Below, piece by piece: positions 1 to 8,786 of a stretch of DNA of 64,000 nucleotides. Positions within the stretch are counted from its first letter, which is position 1, and every line of letters starts with the position of its first letter. Under the pieces are notes generated by a model. It saw only the letters and a program-made list of their open reading frames with translations. It did not search any database and was not told the DNA's origin. This DNA is from Dehalococcoidia bacterium. GTDB taxonomy: Bacteria; Chloroflexota; Dehalococcoidia; Lucifugimonadales; Lucifugimonadaceae. A program made the translations under genes and the position numbers. The DNA lies in NCBI GenBank assembly GCA_028285005.1, contig JANQQP010000019.1, positions 1 to 64,000 on the forward strand. The letters are read 5' to 3'.

Positions 1-38
1 GGCGGCCGCTGTTGTTAGTTCGTCGTCGCAGCCAGTCG

Positions 39-2531
39 TCAGCCAGCAGGCTGCTCGGTCGGCTCCGGCTGGACCTCGGGCTCAGGCTCAATGACCTCAC
101 CCTTGATCTCGCCGAAAACCAGGCCATTCTCCCCGCCGTCGATCGTCACGGTGTCGCCACGACCGAGTTTCCCACCGAGGATTCTCTTTGAGAGCTCGTT
201 CTCAACGTGGCGCTGTATCGCACGTCGCAACGGCCTTGCACCGTACATGCGATCGAATCCCTCGTTCGCGAGCCATTCCCTGGCGCTATCGGTAACTTCG
301 ACGGTCACACCAAGCTCGCCGACCCTCTCCACCACTTCCCTCAGCAGCTTGCTGACGATCTTCAGCGTGTCATCCTGGGTCAGTGAATCGAAGATGATCA
401 CGTCGTCGATCCGGTTCAGGAACTCAGGCCTGAAAGCTCGCTTCAGCGCGTCTTCGACTTCCGCCCGCTTGTTCGCCGACTCAGCTGAATCACTGGATGA
501 GGTCTTAAAGCCGATCGCCTCCTGGGGTATGGCCGACGTTCCGAGGTTGCTGGTCATGATGATGACCGTGTTGCGGAAGTCCACCGTGCGACCCTGACCG
601 TCAGTCAAGCGTCCGTCGTCCAAGACCTGCAGGAGCGTGTTGAAGACCTCCGGGTGAGCCTTCTCGACCTCGTCGAAAAGGATCACGCTGAAGGGTCGTC
701 TGCGAACAGCTTCTGTTAACTGACCGGCATCGTCATAGCCGACGTACCCGGGAGGCGCACCGATCAGTCGCGAGACTGTGTGGCGCTCCTGGTACTCGGA
801 CATGTCGACGCGCACCATGTTCTCTTCGTCATCGAACATGTACTCGGCCAGAGCACGGCCCAGCTCTGTCTTCCCAACACCTGTCGGGCCGAGGAAGATG
901 AACGAGCCGATGGGACGACGCGGGTCTTTCAACCCTGCCCTTGCCCTGCGAACGGCGTCTGCCAGCACCGAAACCGCTGAGTCCTGTCCGATCACCCTTT
1001 GGTGCAATCGCTCTTCCAGGTGCAACAGGCGGTCAGACTCGCCTTCAACAAGCCGCGCCACCGGGATTCCGGTCCGCTCGGCTATAAGGCCGGCGATGTC
1101 CTCGGCCGTCACGCAGTCGCACCTGTCGTGAGTCTTCTCCCATTCGGCCTTTTGCTGGTCGTACTCCTGGGAGATTCGCAGGCGCTCCGACTTCTTCTCA
1201 GCCGCCAGCTCGTAGTTTCCCAACTCGGACGCAGCAGCTTCCTCCTCATCCAGCGTCTGGATGCTCATCTCCAGCTCGGTGAGGTCCGAAGGCAACGCGT
1301 CGTTGTGGATACGAATCTTGGCCGCTGCCTCATCGATCAGGTCCACAGCCTTGTCAGGCAGGAACCTGTCAGAGATGTAGCGCGCGCTCAGGCGCACGGC
1401 TGCCTCGATCGCATCTTCCTCGATCTTGATGCCGTGGTGGCTTTCGTAGCGTGGCCGCAGAGTCTTCAGCATCTCCACTGCGATCTCAGCGTCCGGCTCC
1501 TCGACCCACACGGGTGAGAAGCGACGCTCGAGTGCAGCGTCTTTCTCTATGTACTTGCGGTACTCAGCGGGAGTCGTAGCGCCGATCGTCTGCATCTCGC
1601 CACGAGCGAGCGCGGGCTTCATCATGTTGCTGGCATCCAGAGCGCCATCACCGGCGCCTGCGCCAACAACCGTGTGAATCTCATCGATGAAGAGCACGAT
1701 CTCCCCGGAGGCTTGACGGATCTCATCCATCACCGCCTTCAGTCGCTCCTCGAACTCACCGCGGAACTTGGCGCCAGCCAGAAGAGAACCCATCTCAAGC
1801 GCTATAACGCGCCGCCCGCGGAGACTCTCGGGAACGTCACCAGCGACGATCCTCTGGGCGAGGCCTTCGACCACTGCGGTCTTGCCAACGCCTGCGTCAC
1901 CTATAAGCACCGGGTTGTTCTTGGTCCGCCGTGTCAGCGTCTGCATTACGCGTCGGACTTCGATATCCCGACCAACAACCGGGTCGAGTCGACCGTCCTG
2001 TGCAAGCTCTGTCAGGTCGACGCTGTACTTGGACAACGCCTGGTACTTGCTCTCGGCACGCGGGTCAGTGACACGGGCCGAGCCGCGTACCTGCTGCAGC
2101 GCCTGGTAGATGCGCTCCTGCGTGATTCCGTGGTTCTTGAAGAGAGCACCGAGCTTGCCGGAGTCGTCCGAAACGAGACTGACCATCAGGTGGTCGGTCC
2201 CGATGAACTCATCCTTGAGCCGGTCAGCCTCTTTCCGCGCGCTGTCGATCGCTGACACCACGCGCGGTGTAGCGAAGATCTGAGTCGCCTGACCCTGGCC
2301 GGACACTTTCGGTGTCTCATCGAGAATGGCCGTGACTTCCCGCACGATCTCGGCCGGGTCAACAGTCAGCGCATTCAGCATCTGTGCCGGGAGACTGTTC
2401 TCAACCTGCAGAAGACCGAGCAAGAGGTGCTCAGCATCCCACTGGCTGTGTCTCATCTGCAGCACCATCTGCTGCGACGCGCCAAGCGCCTCTCTTGCCT
2501 GTTCAGTGAAGTCTTCCTGCTCAAGTACCAT
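39..2531 (-). CDS. clpC: ClpC-type AAA+ unfoldase (Clp ATPase)
   Basis: Hexameric cytoplasmic protein unfoldase of 830 residues. An N-terminal Clp repeat domain (about 1-150) is followed by AAA module 1 with Walker A GDAGVGKT (211-218) and Walker B LFIDEIH, a short middle domain, and AAA module 2 with GPTGVGKT and [11 protein letters not shown]. The middle domain is only about 55 residues and resembles a UVR segment, as in ClpC, not the long ClpB coiled coil. An IGF tripeptide after the second AAA core fits a ClpP-docking loop, so degradation with ClpP is more likely than ClpB-style disaggregation. The tail is Pro/Glu-rich. It is the last gene of a dnaJ-hspR-clpC run, starting 49 bases after hspR stops, which suggests HspR control. 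ClpB is the alternative name an automatic pipeline might give. Confidence 0.9.
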   Translation of the reverse strand: MVLEQEDFTEQAREALGASQQMVLQMRHSQWDAEHLLLGLLQVENSLPAQMLNALTVDPAEIVREVTAILDETPKVSGQGQATQIFATPRVVSAIDSARKEADRLKDEFIGTDHLMVSLVSDDSGKLGALFKNHGITQERIYQALQQVRGSARVTDPRAESKYQALSKYSVDLTELAQDGRLDPVVGRDIEVRRVMQTLTRRTKNNPVLIGDAGVGKTAVVEGLAQRIVAGDVPESLRGRRVIALEMGSLLAGAKFRGEFEERLKAVMDEIRQASGEIVLFIDEIHTVVGAGAGDGALDASNMMKPALARGEMQTIGATTPAEYRKYIEKDAALERRFSPVWVEEPDAEIAVEMLKTLRPRYESHHGIKIEEDAIEAAVRLSARYISDRFLPDKAVDLIDEAAAKIRIHNDALPSDLTELEMSIQTLDEEEAAASELGNYELAAEKKSERLRISQEYDQQKAEWEKTHDRCDCVTAEDIAGLIAERTGIPVARLVEGESDRLLHLEERLHQRVIGQDSAVSVLADAVRRARAGLKDPRRPIGSFIFLGPTGVGKTELGRALAEYMFDDEENMVRVDMSEYQERHTVSRLIGAPPGYVGYDDAGQLTEAVRRRPFSVILFDEVEKAHPEVFNTLLQVLDDGRLTDGQGRTVDFRNTVIIMTSNLGTSAIPQEAIGFKTSSSDSAESANKRAEVEDALKRAFRPEFLNRIDDVIIFDSLTQDDTLKIVSKLLREVVERVGELGVTVEVTDSAREWLANEGFDRMYGARPLRRAIQRHVENELSKRILGGKLGRGDTVTIDGGENGLVFGEIKGEVIEPEPEVQPEPTEQPAG

Positions 2532-2580
2532 CTCATCTCCATTCGCTCGATCTGCAGATTCGGCCTGATCGAGAGTTCAG

Positions 2581-2958
2581 CTAGTTGTCCGTTCCTCGTA
2601 TTTCGTCTTCGCGGCTACCCGAGTTGTCTGCCGTTTCCGGCAGCTGATCGGGGCCTAGCCGCTCTTTCACTATCTGAAGTTTTAGATCGCGGACTTCGCT
2701 TTCCAGGTCCGAGATTCTTCTCAGCAACCTCGTCATCACCTCGACGCCGGCGCGGTTGATACCGAGCACGTCTATCCACTCGCGGATCTTCTCGATCTTC
2801 TCGATGTCACGAAGCGAGTAGTAGCGCGTGCCACCACCGGATCGGTTCGGTATAACCAGGCCCCATCGCTCGTAGTTACGCAGCGTTTGCTGATGAACTC
2901 CCACTCTGCGGGCCACGATGCCGATGGCGAAGATCGGTTCGTCACGTCCAAATGACAC
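2581..2958 (-). CDS. hspR: MerR-family heat-shock repressor HspR
   Basis: A 125-residue DNA-binding protein with an N-terminal MerR winged helix (about 9-77: IGIVARRVGVHQQTLRNYER, then GGGTRYYSLRDIE) and a C-terminal coiled coil rich in Leu, Glu and Arg. HspR proteins repress chaperone operons and in actinobacteria need DnaK as co-repressor. Here the gene lies between a DnaJ-type co-chaperone and clpC, the classic HspR context. The GTG start lies 3 bases after the dnaJ stop, with a ribosome site (AAGGGAG) inside the end of dnaJ, so the two genes are probably translationally coupled. Autoregulation of the operon is inferred from family behaviour. Confidence 0.88.
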   Translation of the reverse strand: MSFGRDEPIFAIGIVARRVGVHQQTLRNYERWGLVIPNRSGGGTRYYSLRDIEKIEKIREWIDVLGINRAGVEVMTRLLRRISDLESEVRDLKLQIVKERLGPDQLPETADNSGSREDEIRGTDN

Positions 2959-2961
2959 TGA

Positions 2962-3849
2962 CTAACTCCCTTCTGCCTTCGTACTGGCCGGTGCGTTTTC
3001 AAGTTCACGCAGCTGTTCAAACAGTCGCTTATGTTCGTCCGAGATGTGGTCAGGCATTCGCACCTTGATCCTGGCGATCAGGTCTCCGAAATCTTCGCTG
3101 TCTCTCTTGGGCATTCCTTTGCCAGGGACTCGGAACGACCTGCCGTTCTGGGTGCCCTCAGGAATAGTCAGAGCGATGCGACCTTCCATGGTCGGCACCT
3201 CTACTTCTCCTCCAAGCGCGGCGTCTACATAGCTCAGCGGCACCTCAGCGATCAGGTCATCACCCTTTCGAGTGAACTTGCTTGAACGCCGTACATTCAC
3301 TCGGAGCAGAACTTCGGTCTGCGGGTCAGGATTGATCCTTATTCGCCCGCCATCCCGGATACCTACAGGCACCGTGACTTCGATTGTTCGCGTGCCGGTC
3401 CGTCCGCTGATGCTCACCCGACGCGTGGTGCCGTGATATGCCTCGTCTAGAGAGACGTCCAGGCTTCCTTCCACGGTGGAGCGCATCTGTCCGCCGCCGA
3501 ATATGTCGAACGGATCGCTTCCGCCACGAACGCCATTCCCGAACAGGTCGAACATCGAACCGGCGCCGCCAAATGGGTTACCGCCACGAGAGAGACCGGA
3601 TGCGCCAGCCTTTCGCAGCTCATCCGCATGTTTCCAGTTGTCACCGAACTCGTCGTAGTCCTTGCGCTTCTTCGCGTCATTAAGAACGTCGTGGGCCTCG
3701 TTGACGCGCTTGAAGCGCTCGGCGGCTGAGTCATCGCCGGGATTCACGTCGGGATGAAGCTGCCGCGCCAGTTTCCTGTAGGCAGCCTTTATCTGTCTGT
3801 CGGTCGCATCTCGGGCCACGCCGAGAGTGCTGTAGAAGTCCTGTGCCAA
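2962..3849 (-). CDS. cbpA: DnaJ/CbpA-type co-chaperone (no zinc finger)
   Basis: J-domain protein of 295 residues that stimulates DnaK ATPase. The J domain spans about 4-70 with the essential HPD (LHPDVNPGDD). A Gly/Phe-rich linker follows (GGNPFGGAGSMFDLFGNG), then two C-terminal beta domains for substrate binding (about 125-285). The four CxxCxGxG zinc-finger repeats of type I DnaJ are absent, so this is a type II protein like CbpA. Translation starts at TTG with AAGGAA just upstream. It is the first gene of the leftward chaperone operon, divergent from hsp20 across an AT-rich 180-base spacer. No dnaK or grpE is in the window. Confidence 0.9.
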   Translation of the reverse strand: MAQDFYSTLGVARDATDRQIKAAYRKLARQLHPDVNPGDDSAAERFKRVNEAHDVLNDAKKRKDYDEFGDNWKHADELRKAGASGLSRGGNPFGGAGSMFDLFGNGVRGGSDPFDIFGGGQMRSTVEGSLDVSLDEAYHGTTRRVSISGRTGTRTIEVTVPVGIRDGGRIRINPDPQTEVLLRVNVRRSSKFTRKGDDLIAEVPLSYVDAALGGEVEVPTMEGRIALTIPEGTQNGRSFRVPGKGMPKRDSEDFGDLIARIKVRMPDHISDEHKRLFEQLRELENAPASTKAEGS

Positions 3850-3926
3850 CTGGTTTCCTTGTGCCGGAAGGTTCGTCTCACATCACATTAGATTCAATTT
3901 TACTACATGCGATGCTGGAATATCAT

Positions 3927-3956
3927 TTGACAATTAGCTTATCAGATTTCTATACT
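3927..3956 (+). promoter_or_regulatory. sigma-70-like promoter for hsp20
   Basis: A perfect TTGACA (3927-3932) and a TATACT (3951-3956) are separated by 18 bases in the AT-rich spacer between the leftward chaperone operon and hsp20. The -35 and spacer overlap an imperfect inverted repeat, TGACAA-N5-TTATCA (3928-3944), a possible repressor site. It is not the actinobacterial HAIR consensus. Confidence 0.65.
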
Positions 3957-4030
3957 ATGTGCATGGAGCAGGCTCTGCCGGACAGCGGCATCCTTCGGTA
4001 GTAACCAATATCAATTCAGGAGATGAGTAG

Positions 4031-4462
4031 ATGGCGATCGAACGATGGAGTCCCTTTTCGGACATTCGGCGCTTTGACGAGGTGTTCAACCGGCTGTGGC
4101 GAGGCGCCAACGGCCTGCAGGAGACTTCGGAGGCCTGGAGCATTCCACTGGATGTCACCCGCGCCGGTGATGAGGTGGTTGTGAAGGCTTCACTTCCGGG
4201 CGTGAAGAAAGAGGACGTCGATGTCACGATCGAGGACAACGTCCTGACGATTCGCGCCGAGTTGGCGAGCGAGGGAGAGAAGGAGGAAGCTGGCTACCTT
4301 CTGAGGGAGCGGAGAGCGGGTTCGTTCTACCGCGCGGTCAGACTTCCGGAGACGGTTGATTCCGAGAATGCCACCTCGTCCTACGGTGATGGTGTGCTTA
4401 CCATCAACCTTCCGAAGCTGGAGGAGAAGAAGGCCCGGAAGCTGGCGATCACGTCGGCGTAG
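4031..4462 (+). CDS. hsp20: Hsp20 / alpha-crystallin small heat-shock protein
   Basis: ATP-independent holdase of 143 residues that binds unfolding proteins in the cytoplasm. The alpha-crystallin domain runs from about 38 to 130, with family landmarks KASLPGVKKEDVDVTIEDN and a C-terminal YGDGVLTINLPK. A short hydrophobic N-terminal arm (WSPFSDIRRF) precedes it. AGGAGA lies 7 bases before the ATG. A promoter sits about 75 bases upstream and a strong hairpin terminator follows, so it is probably monocistronic. It is divergent from dnaJ-hspR-clpC, consistent with shared heat-shock control. Confidence 0.93.
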   Translation: MAIERWSPFSDIRRFDEVFNRLWRGANGLQETSEAWSIPLDVTRAGDEVVVKASLPGVKKEDVDVTIEDNVLTIRAELASEGEKEEAGYLLRERRAGSFYRAVRLPETVDSENATSSYGDGVLTINLPKLEEKKARKLAITSA

Positions 4463-4484
4463 ATCCGCGAAGCGCTAGCTAACG

Positions 4485-4524
4485 ATATGGCCGGTCGAGG
4501 AATTCGACCGGCCATATTCATTTT
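4485..4524 (+). terminator. rho-independent terminator after hsp20
   Basis: A perfect 14-bp stem (ATATGGCCGGTCGA, 4485-4498, paired with 4504-4517) with a 5-base loop is followed by a T-rich tail (TTCATTTTC). It lies 23 bases after the hsp20 stop. Confidence 0.85.
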
Positions 4525-4670
4525 CGGGTTCTCTTCGCCTCAGGTTCCTGATGAAGTATCGGCCGAAACTCGCCGCCAGACATCGGCACCGTGTTGGTAA
4601 GCTTCTTCGTCTCAACCGCTTTCGCCCGCACGGTGACACGGCCGCTTCGACAACGACAGGCAGCGCCAGT

Positions 4671-5732
4671 TTGAGCACAACCCGGAACGAAACAAGATCG
4701 ATCAGCCTTCCTGCGTTTTTCTCGCGCTATCAGCAGCCCATAGATGCAGCCCTGAAAGCGGAACTAGAAGGCCTCTCGCTGCCGCTGTACGAGACGCACA
4801 GCTACTACATGGGCTGGACCGATACCGATGGCACTCCTTCTTCCAACTCGGGAGGAAAGAGGTTGCGCCCCACTCTTTCACTACTTGCGGCCGAAGCGGC
4901 CGGTGGAGAGCCGGAGAGCGCGATGCCGGTCGCGGTATCTCTGGAGTATGTCCACAACTTCTCACTCATCCATGACGACCTCGAGGACCAGGACCGGATA
5001 AGACACCACCGGCCGACAGTCTGGGCTGTGTGGGGAGAAGCGACGGCGATCGTTTCCGGCAATGCCATGCTGAAGATCGCCGACAGGGCGATGGAACGCC
5101 TTTCAGAAAGCGGCGTCGATCCGGAAGTGGCGCTCGAGGCACAGCACTCTCTAACAGCGAATTACCTCCGGATGATGGAGGGACAGTACCTTGACATTCA
5201 GTTCGAATCGCTGGCGTCAGTGACGGTAGACCAGTACCTGGACATGATCGAGCGCAAGACCGGCGCTCTCATCGAAACAGCGGTGTTCCTGGGCTCGCTC
5301 GTCGGCAGGCCCGGCGGGCCAGACCGGCAATTCTCAGCTGGGCTACGATCAGTCGGCTACGAACTCGGGCGCATTTTCCAGATCAGGGACGACATTCTCG
5401 GTGTGTGGGGAGGCCAGGAGACAGGCAAACCGGTGGGCGCAGACATCCAGCGCAAGAAGAAGGCATTGCCGGCCGTCCACGCGCTCAACATGGCCGCAGG
5501 AGCTTCCAAGGAACGGATCACCGAAATATTCGCCAAGGACGAGTTGAGCGGGGCCGATGTCGAGGACGCTCTGCAGGTGATGGATGATCTGCAAACCCAG
5601 GATTACTGTCAATCACTGGCAGACAACCGGTGGATGCGGGCCCAGGGCGTGATAAAGTCTCTGGAACTTGCGGGCGACACAGCCAGGGACCTGGAAGACC
5701 TGGGCGAGTTCTTGCTAATCAGGACAAGCTAG
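4671..5732 (+). CDS. polyprenyl (farnesyl/geranylgeranyl-type) diphosphate synthase
   Basis: Trans-isoprenyl diphosphate synthase that condenses isopentenyl diphosphate with allylic diphosphates. The first Asp-rich motif is intact (IHDDLEDQDRIRHHRPT). The second region reads FQIRDDILGVWG, with the final Asp of DDxxD replaced by Gly, as in many actinobacterial-type synthases. GGKRLRP and KTGALIE are also present. The frame is open from an ATG at 4551, but that adds 40 Arg/Ser-rich residues unlike the family; the TTG at 4671 gives a usual N-terminus (353 residues) and is chosen, though its ribosome site is weak. Its position directly before the hopanoid genes suggests it supplies farnesyl diphosphate for squalene. 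Chain length cannot be read with certainty. Confidence 0.85.
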   Translation: MSTTRNETRSISLPAFFSRYQQPIDAALKAELEGLSLPLYETHSYYMGWTDTDGTPSSNSGGKRLRPTLSLLAAEAAGGEPESAMPVAVSLEYVHNFSLIHDDLEDQDRIRHHRPTVWAVWGEATAIVSGNAMLKIADRAMERLSESGVDPEVALEAQHSLTANYLRMMEGQYLDIQFESLASVTVDQYLDMIERKTGALIETAVFLGSLVGRPGGPDRQFSAGLRSVGYELGRIFQIRDDILGVWGGQETGKPVGADIQRKKKALPAVHALNMAAGASKERITEIFAKDELSGADVEDALQVMDDLQTQDYCQSLADNRWMRAQGVIKSLELAGDTARDLEDLGEFLLIRTS

Positions 5733-5826
5733 CGGCCTCGCCCCGAATCGGTAATTAGCTGGTAGCCGAGTCTTCTTTGGCCCATTCAGGGCAAACTTGC
5801 GGGGGACGCAAAAGGAGATCGCTGAG

Positions 5827-6867
5827 ATGGCCAGACCTAAAGAGCTTGCGTTCAAAGTCGGCTGGTATCTCTTCTACAACAAGTTCATCAAGCGCCGGAA
5901 GCGATTCCCGCTTGTGACGATGTTGGAGCCCCTGGAGGCCTGCAACCTTGCCTGTGAAGGTTGTGGTCGGATCCGAGAGTACGAATCGGTCATTCACCGC
6001 CAGCTAACGGTCGAAGAATGCCTGCAGGCGGTCGATGAGGCCGACACACCCGTTGTCTCGATCGCCGGTGGCGAGCCCACCATCTGGCCGCACTTGCCTG
6101 AACTCGTCGAAACACTCGTGGCGCGCAAGAAGTTCGTATACGTCTGCACCAATGGGCTGACGATGGGCAAGATGATGCGGGAGATACCGCCATCAAAGTA
6201 CTTCGCCTGGGTTGTGCACCTGGACGGCACCGGGGAGCGTCACGACGTTGCTGTGTCCAGGAAAGGCGTTTACCAGATAGCCATGAAGATGGCTGAGAAG
6301 GCGGTGCAGAGCGGATATCGAGTCTGCAGCAACACGACGCTTTTCTCAGGGTCAGATGCCGACGACTTGCATGAGCTCTGGGAGAAGACCACCGAGATGG
6401 GCTTCGAAGGAGCGATGGTCACGGCTGGCTATGACTACGAGACCGTGCCTAACCAGCAGCTGTTCCTGAAAAAGCAGCAGGCGATCGACATCTTCAAGGA
6501 CGTGCTTGACCCAGAGAAGACGAAGAAGATTCGCCTCTACAACAATCCTCTGTACCTGCAGTTCCTCCGGGGCGAACGCTCATACAAATCCTGCACTGCG
6601 TGGACGAATCCGACCTACACGATCATGGGATGGCGAAACCCCTGTTATCCACTGGCAGACGGCCACACCCAGGATCTCGGTGAGCTGATGTCCGACGATG
6701 TGTGGGACAAGTACGGAAGCCCGGAGAAGGACCCGCGCTGCGCGAACTGCATGATGCATTGCGGCTTTGAATCGACGACGATCTTCGAGGCTATGTCCAG
6801 CCCGCGAGCAGCGGCGAAGCTGGTCCGGTCTGGCGCGGTGGTGAAGAGCGGAATCACCGCCGGCTAA
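5827..6867 (+). CDS. hpnH: HpnH, radical SAM adenosylhopane synthase
   Basis: Radical S-adenosylmethionine enzyme of 346 residues that joins a 5'-deoxyadenosyl group to diploptene, making adenosylhopane, the first step to C35 hopanoids. The cluster motif is C39-x3-C43-x2-C46 (EACNLACEGCGR), followed by a TIM-barrel core with the GGE motif (SIAGGEPTIWP). A C-terminal Cys-rich region (WRNPCYPLADG, DPRCANCMMHCGFE) matches the HpnH extension. The ATG at 5827 has AAAGGAG 9 bases upstream and is preferred over a TTG 30 bases earlier. Followed by hpnG, whose product acts on the HpnH product. Confidence 0.95.
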   Translation: MARPKELAFKVGWYLFYNKFIKRRKRFPLVTMLEPLEACNLACEGCGRIREYESVIHRQLTVEECLQAVDEADTPVVSIAGGEPTIWPHLPELVETLVARKKFVYVCTNGLTMGKMMREIPPSKYFAWVVHLDGTGERHDVAVSRKGVYQIAMKMAEKAVQSGYRVCSNTTLFSGSDADDLHELWEKTTEMGFEGAMVTAGYDYETVPNQQLFLKKQQAIDIFKDVLDPEKTKKIRLYNNPLYLQFLRGERSYKSCTAWTNPTYTIMGWRNPCYPLADGHTQDLGELMSDDVWDKYGSPEKDPRCANCMMHCGFESTTIFEAMSSPRAAAKLVRSGAVVKSGITAG

Positions 6868-6915
6868 ATCCACCGTGTCCATCGGTCAGGGTCGGCGCAG
6901 CGACAAACACACAGC

Positions 6916-7743
6916 ATGCTACTTCTGATCGCCGCACTATCTGAAGAGGTCGGCGGCATCCTGCGGTCGGCCAATTTCGATTCGGTCGAGAGTCCCGATG
7001 AGCTGATCGCATACCGGTTATCTATCGAGCCCGATAGCCAGACCTTGGAAACGGCGATCGTACTGACCGGCACGGGCCGAGAGCGGGCGACATCAGCCGC
7101 TCGTTGGGCCATCGAAGAGTTCAAGCCGACGGCGATCATGTCCATGGGTTTTGGCGGGGGAACCATGGAGACGTTGCAGCCAGGCGATCTTGTGCTTGGG
7201 ACGCGCCTGTTTCGCCTTGATGGCTCTCCCTTCTACTGGGATTCCGACCAGCTTGGCGACCCTCTGGTTCCGAATCGAAACCTCCTCGGAGCAGCGAGAA
7301 ACGCTGTCGAGATAGCAGGGATCGACTTCGAGCAAGGGCCGATTGTCAATCTCCCAACCGTTGCGAAGACTGCTGGTATGAAGCGCTGGATTGGTGAAGA
7401 GCTGGGCGGCGCATGCGTCGATATGGAGAGCTTCGTGGTGTGCGAGGTTGCTGCTGATGCTGATGTGCCGTTTGTGGCTCTGAGAGCCATCGTCGATACG
7501 GCAGAAATGGACTTGCCCGATCTCGTCGGGCAGATAGACCAGGCACCGACCGGCGGACGAATCATCCCGGCTCTCAAGTACCTGAGTCGGAACCCGCTTG
7601 AGATCACTTCGTTAACAAGACTGGGTCGCGCCGCGGCGCGTGCGCGACGTTCGCTCACCGATTTCTTCGTGGAGTTTTCCGCAGAAGTGAACGCTGCAGG
7701 CCAGTTGCCAGTTGGTGATCAAATCAACGAGGTCGCCTCATGA
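6916..7743 (+). CDS. hpnG: HpnG, hopanoid nucleoside phosphorylase
   Basis: A 275-residue member of the purine nucleoside phosphorylase/MTA nucleosidase fold. HpnG removes adenine from adenosylhopane. Visible family features are the N-terminal strand LLLIAALSEEVGGI, the glycine-rich phosphate region (IVLTGTGRERA, SMGFGGGTMETLQPGDLVLG), and the nucleoside-site VDMESFVVCEVA near 175. It lies between hpnH and hpnA and overlaps hpnA by 4 bases (ATGA), indicating translational coupling. No other nucleosidase function is suggested by the context. Confidence 0.9.
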   Translation: MLLLIAALSEEVGGILRSANFDSVESPDELIAYRLSIEPDSQTLETAIVLTGTGRERATSAARWAIEEFKPTAIMSMGFGGGTMETLQPGDLVLGTRLFRLDGSPFYWDSDQLGDPLVPNRNLLGAARNAVEIAGIDFEQGPIVNLPTVAKTAGMKRWIGEELGGACVDMESFVVCEVAADADVPFVALRAIVDTAEMDLPDLVGQIDQAPTGGRIIPALKYLSRNPLEITSLTRLGRAAARARRSLTDFFVEFSAEVNAAGQLPVGDQINEVAS

Positions 7744-8786
7744 AGTTTCTCGTAACGGGTGCGAGCGGTTTCGTCGGCGGCGCCGTCGCGAAGAAACTGG
7801 CGTCCGCCGAGCACTCGGTGCGGGCCTTCGTCCGTTCCGACAGCAGATCTCGACTTCCGTCCGACTTCTCCGGCGACATCGCTGTCGGGGACGTCGAGGA
7901 TCGAGAAGCACTAAAGAAAGCTGTTTCAGGAGTCGACGGAGTTTTTCATGTAGCTGCGCGGTACTCATTCTGGCACCGTGATCCCTCCGAGACATATCGC
8001 ATCAACGTCGATGGCACCGAGAATGTTTTGCAGGCTGCTCGAAGCGCAGGTGTGAGCAGGGTCGTTGTGACCAGCACTGTCGCCACATTGAAATGGCCCG
8101 GCAAGGACAAACTTGCAGACGAGTCGTCGGTCGCATCGCTCGAAGACCTGCCTGGACACTACAAGCGTTCGAAGTTGATGGCAGAGCAGGCCTCTGAGGC
8201 CGCAAACGGGAATGGCTTCGAGGTTGTGATCGTCAACCCCACTGCACCATTCGGTCCCGGTGATGCCAAACCCACTCCGACCGGGCGAATTGTGCTGGAG
8301 TTTCTGAACCGCAGATTCCCCGGATATGTCGATAGCGGTCTGAATGTCTGCGATGTGGAGGACGTCGCTGAGGGACATCTCATGGCGTTTTTGAAGGGCC
8401 GGGCCGGCGAGCGCTACATCCTTGGCTCGGAGAACGTTTCACTGCGAGGAATCTACGATCGGCTTTCACGAGTTACTGGTCTCAGAAGATGGCCACTGCG
8501 TGTTCCGTTTGCGGTCGCGATGGCCGCCGGAGTCGCGGATTCATTCGTTGAGGGACGCATATTCGGGAGAGAGCCGTATATACCTGTAGAGGGGCTGCGC
8601 GTAGCGAAACATCCGATGTTCGTCGACTGCAGCAAGGCTGTGATAGAACTTGGGCTGCCGACAAGGCCAGCCATTCAGTCTCTGAGGCGATCAGTGGATT
8701 GGTTCGTAGAAAACGGCTACTCCGATGTTAGAGTGCGCGGCTCAGACTCCTTCGATAACGAAGATGAGGCCGGTGTCAGGGCATGA
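7740..8786 (+). CDS. hpnA: HpnA, hopanoid-associated NAD(P)-dependent epimerase
   Basis: Extended short-chain dehydrogenase/epimerase of 348 residues. The Rossmann motif TGASGFVG (about 6-13) and the catalytic YKRSK (near 141) are intact, with VVTSTVATL holding the active-site Ser/Thr strand. HpnA proteins occur in hopanoid clusters, with a role in side-chain modification that has not been firmly settled. It overlaps hpnG and the squalene-hopene cyclase by 4 bases on each side, so it is clearly an operon member. The substrate is not deducible from sequence. Confidence 0.88.
   Translation: MKFLVTGASGFVGGAVAKKLASAEHSVRAFVRSDSRSRLPSDFSGDIAVGDVEDREALKKAVSGVDGVFHVAARYSFWHRDPSETYRINVDGTENVLQAARSAGVSRVVVTSTVATLKWPGKDKLADESSVASLEDLPGHYKRSKLMAEQASEAANGNGFEVVIVNPTAPFGPGDAKPTPTGRIVLEFLNRRFPGYVDSGLNVCDVEDVAEGHLMAFLKGRAGERYILGSENVSLRGIYDRLSRVTGLRRWPLRVPFAVAMAAGVADSFVEGRIFGREPYIPVEGLRVAKHPMFVDCSKAVIELGLPTRPAIQSLRRSVDWFVENGYSDVRVRGSDSFDNEDEAGVRA

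Noticed and set aside
39-2531. ClpB disaggregase as the identity of the Clp ATPase
   Set aside because: The middle domain is too short for ClpB and an IGF ClpP-docking tripeptide is present; ClpC type preferred.
4551-4670. N-terminal extension of the prenyl synthase
   Set aside because: Arg/His/Ser-rich and unlike the family; the conserved region begins at LSTTRNETRSISLPAFF after the TTG at 4671.
5827-6867. Radical SAM gene considered as AhbC/AhbD of the haem pathway
   Set aside because: The CxxxCxxC plus C-terminal NPCYPLADG/CANCMMHCG pattern and the hpnG-hpnA-shc neighbours identify HpnH; it is not with the tetrapyrrole genes.
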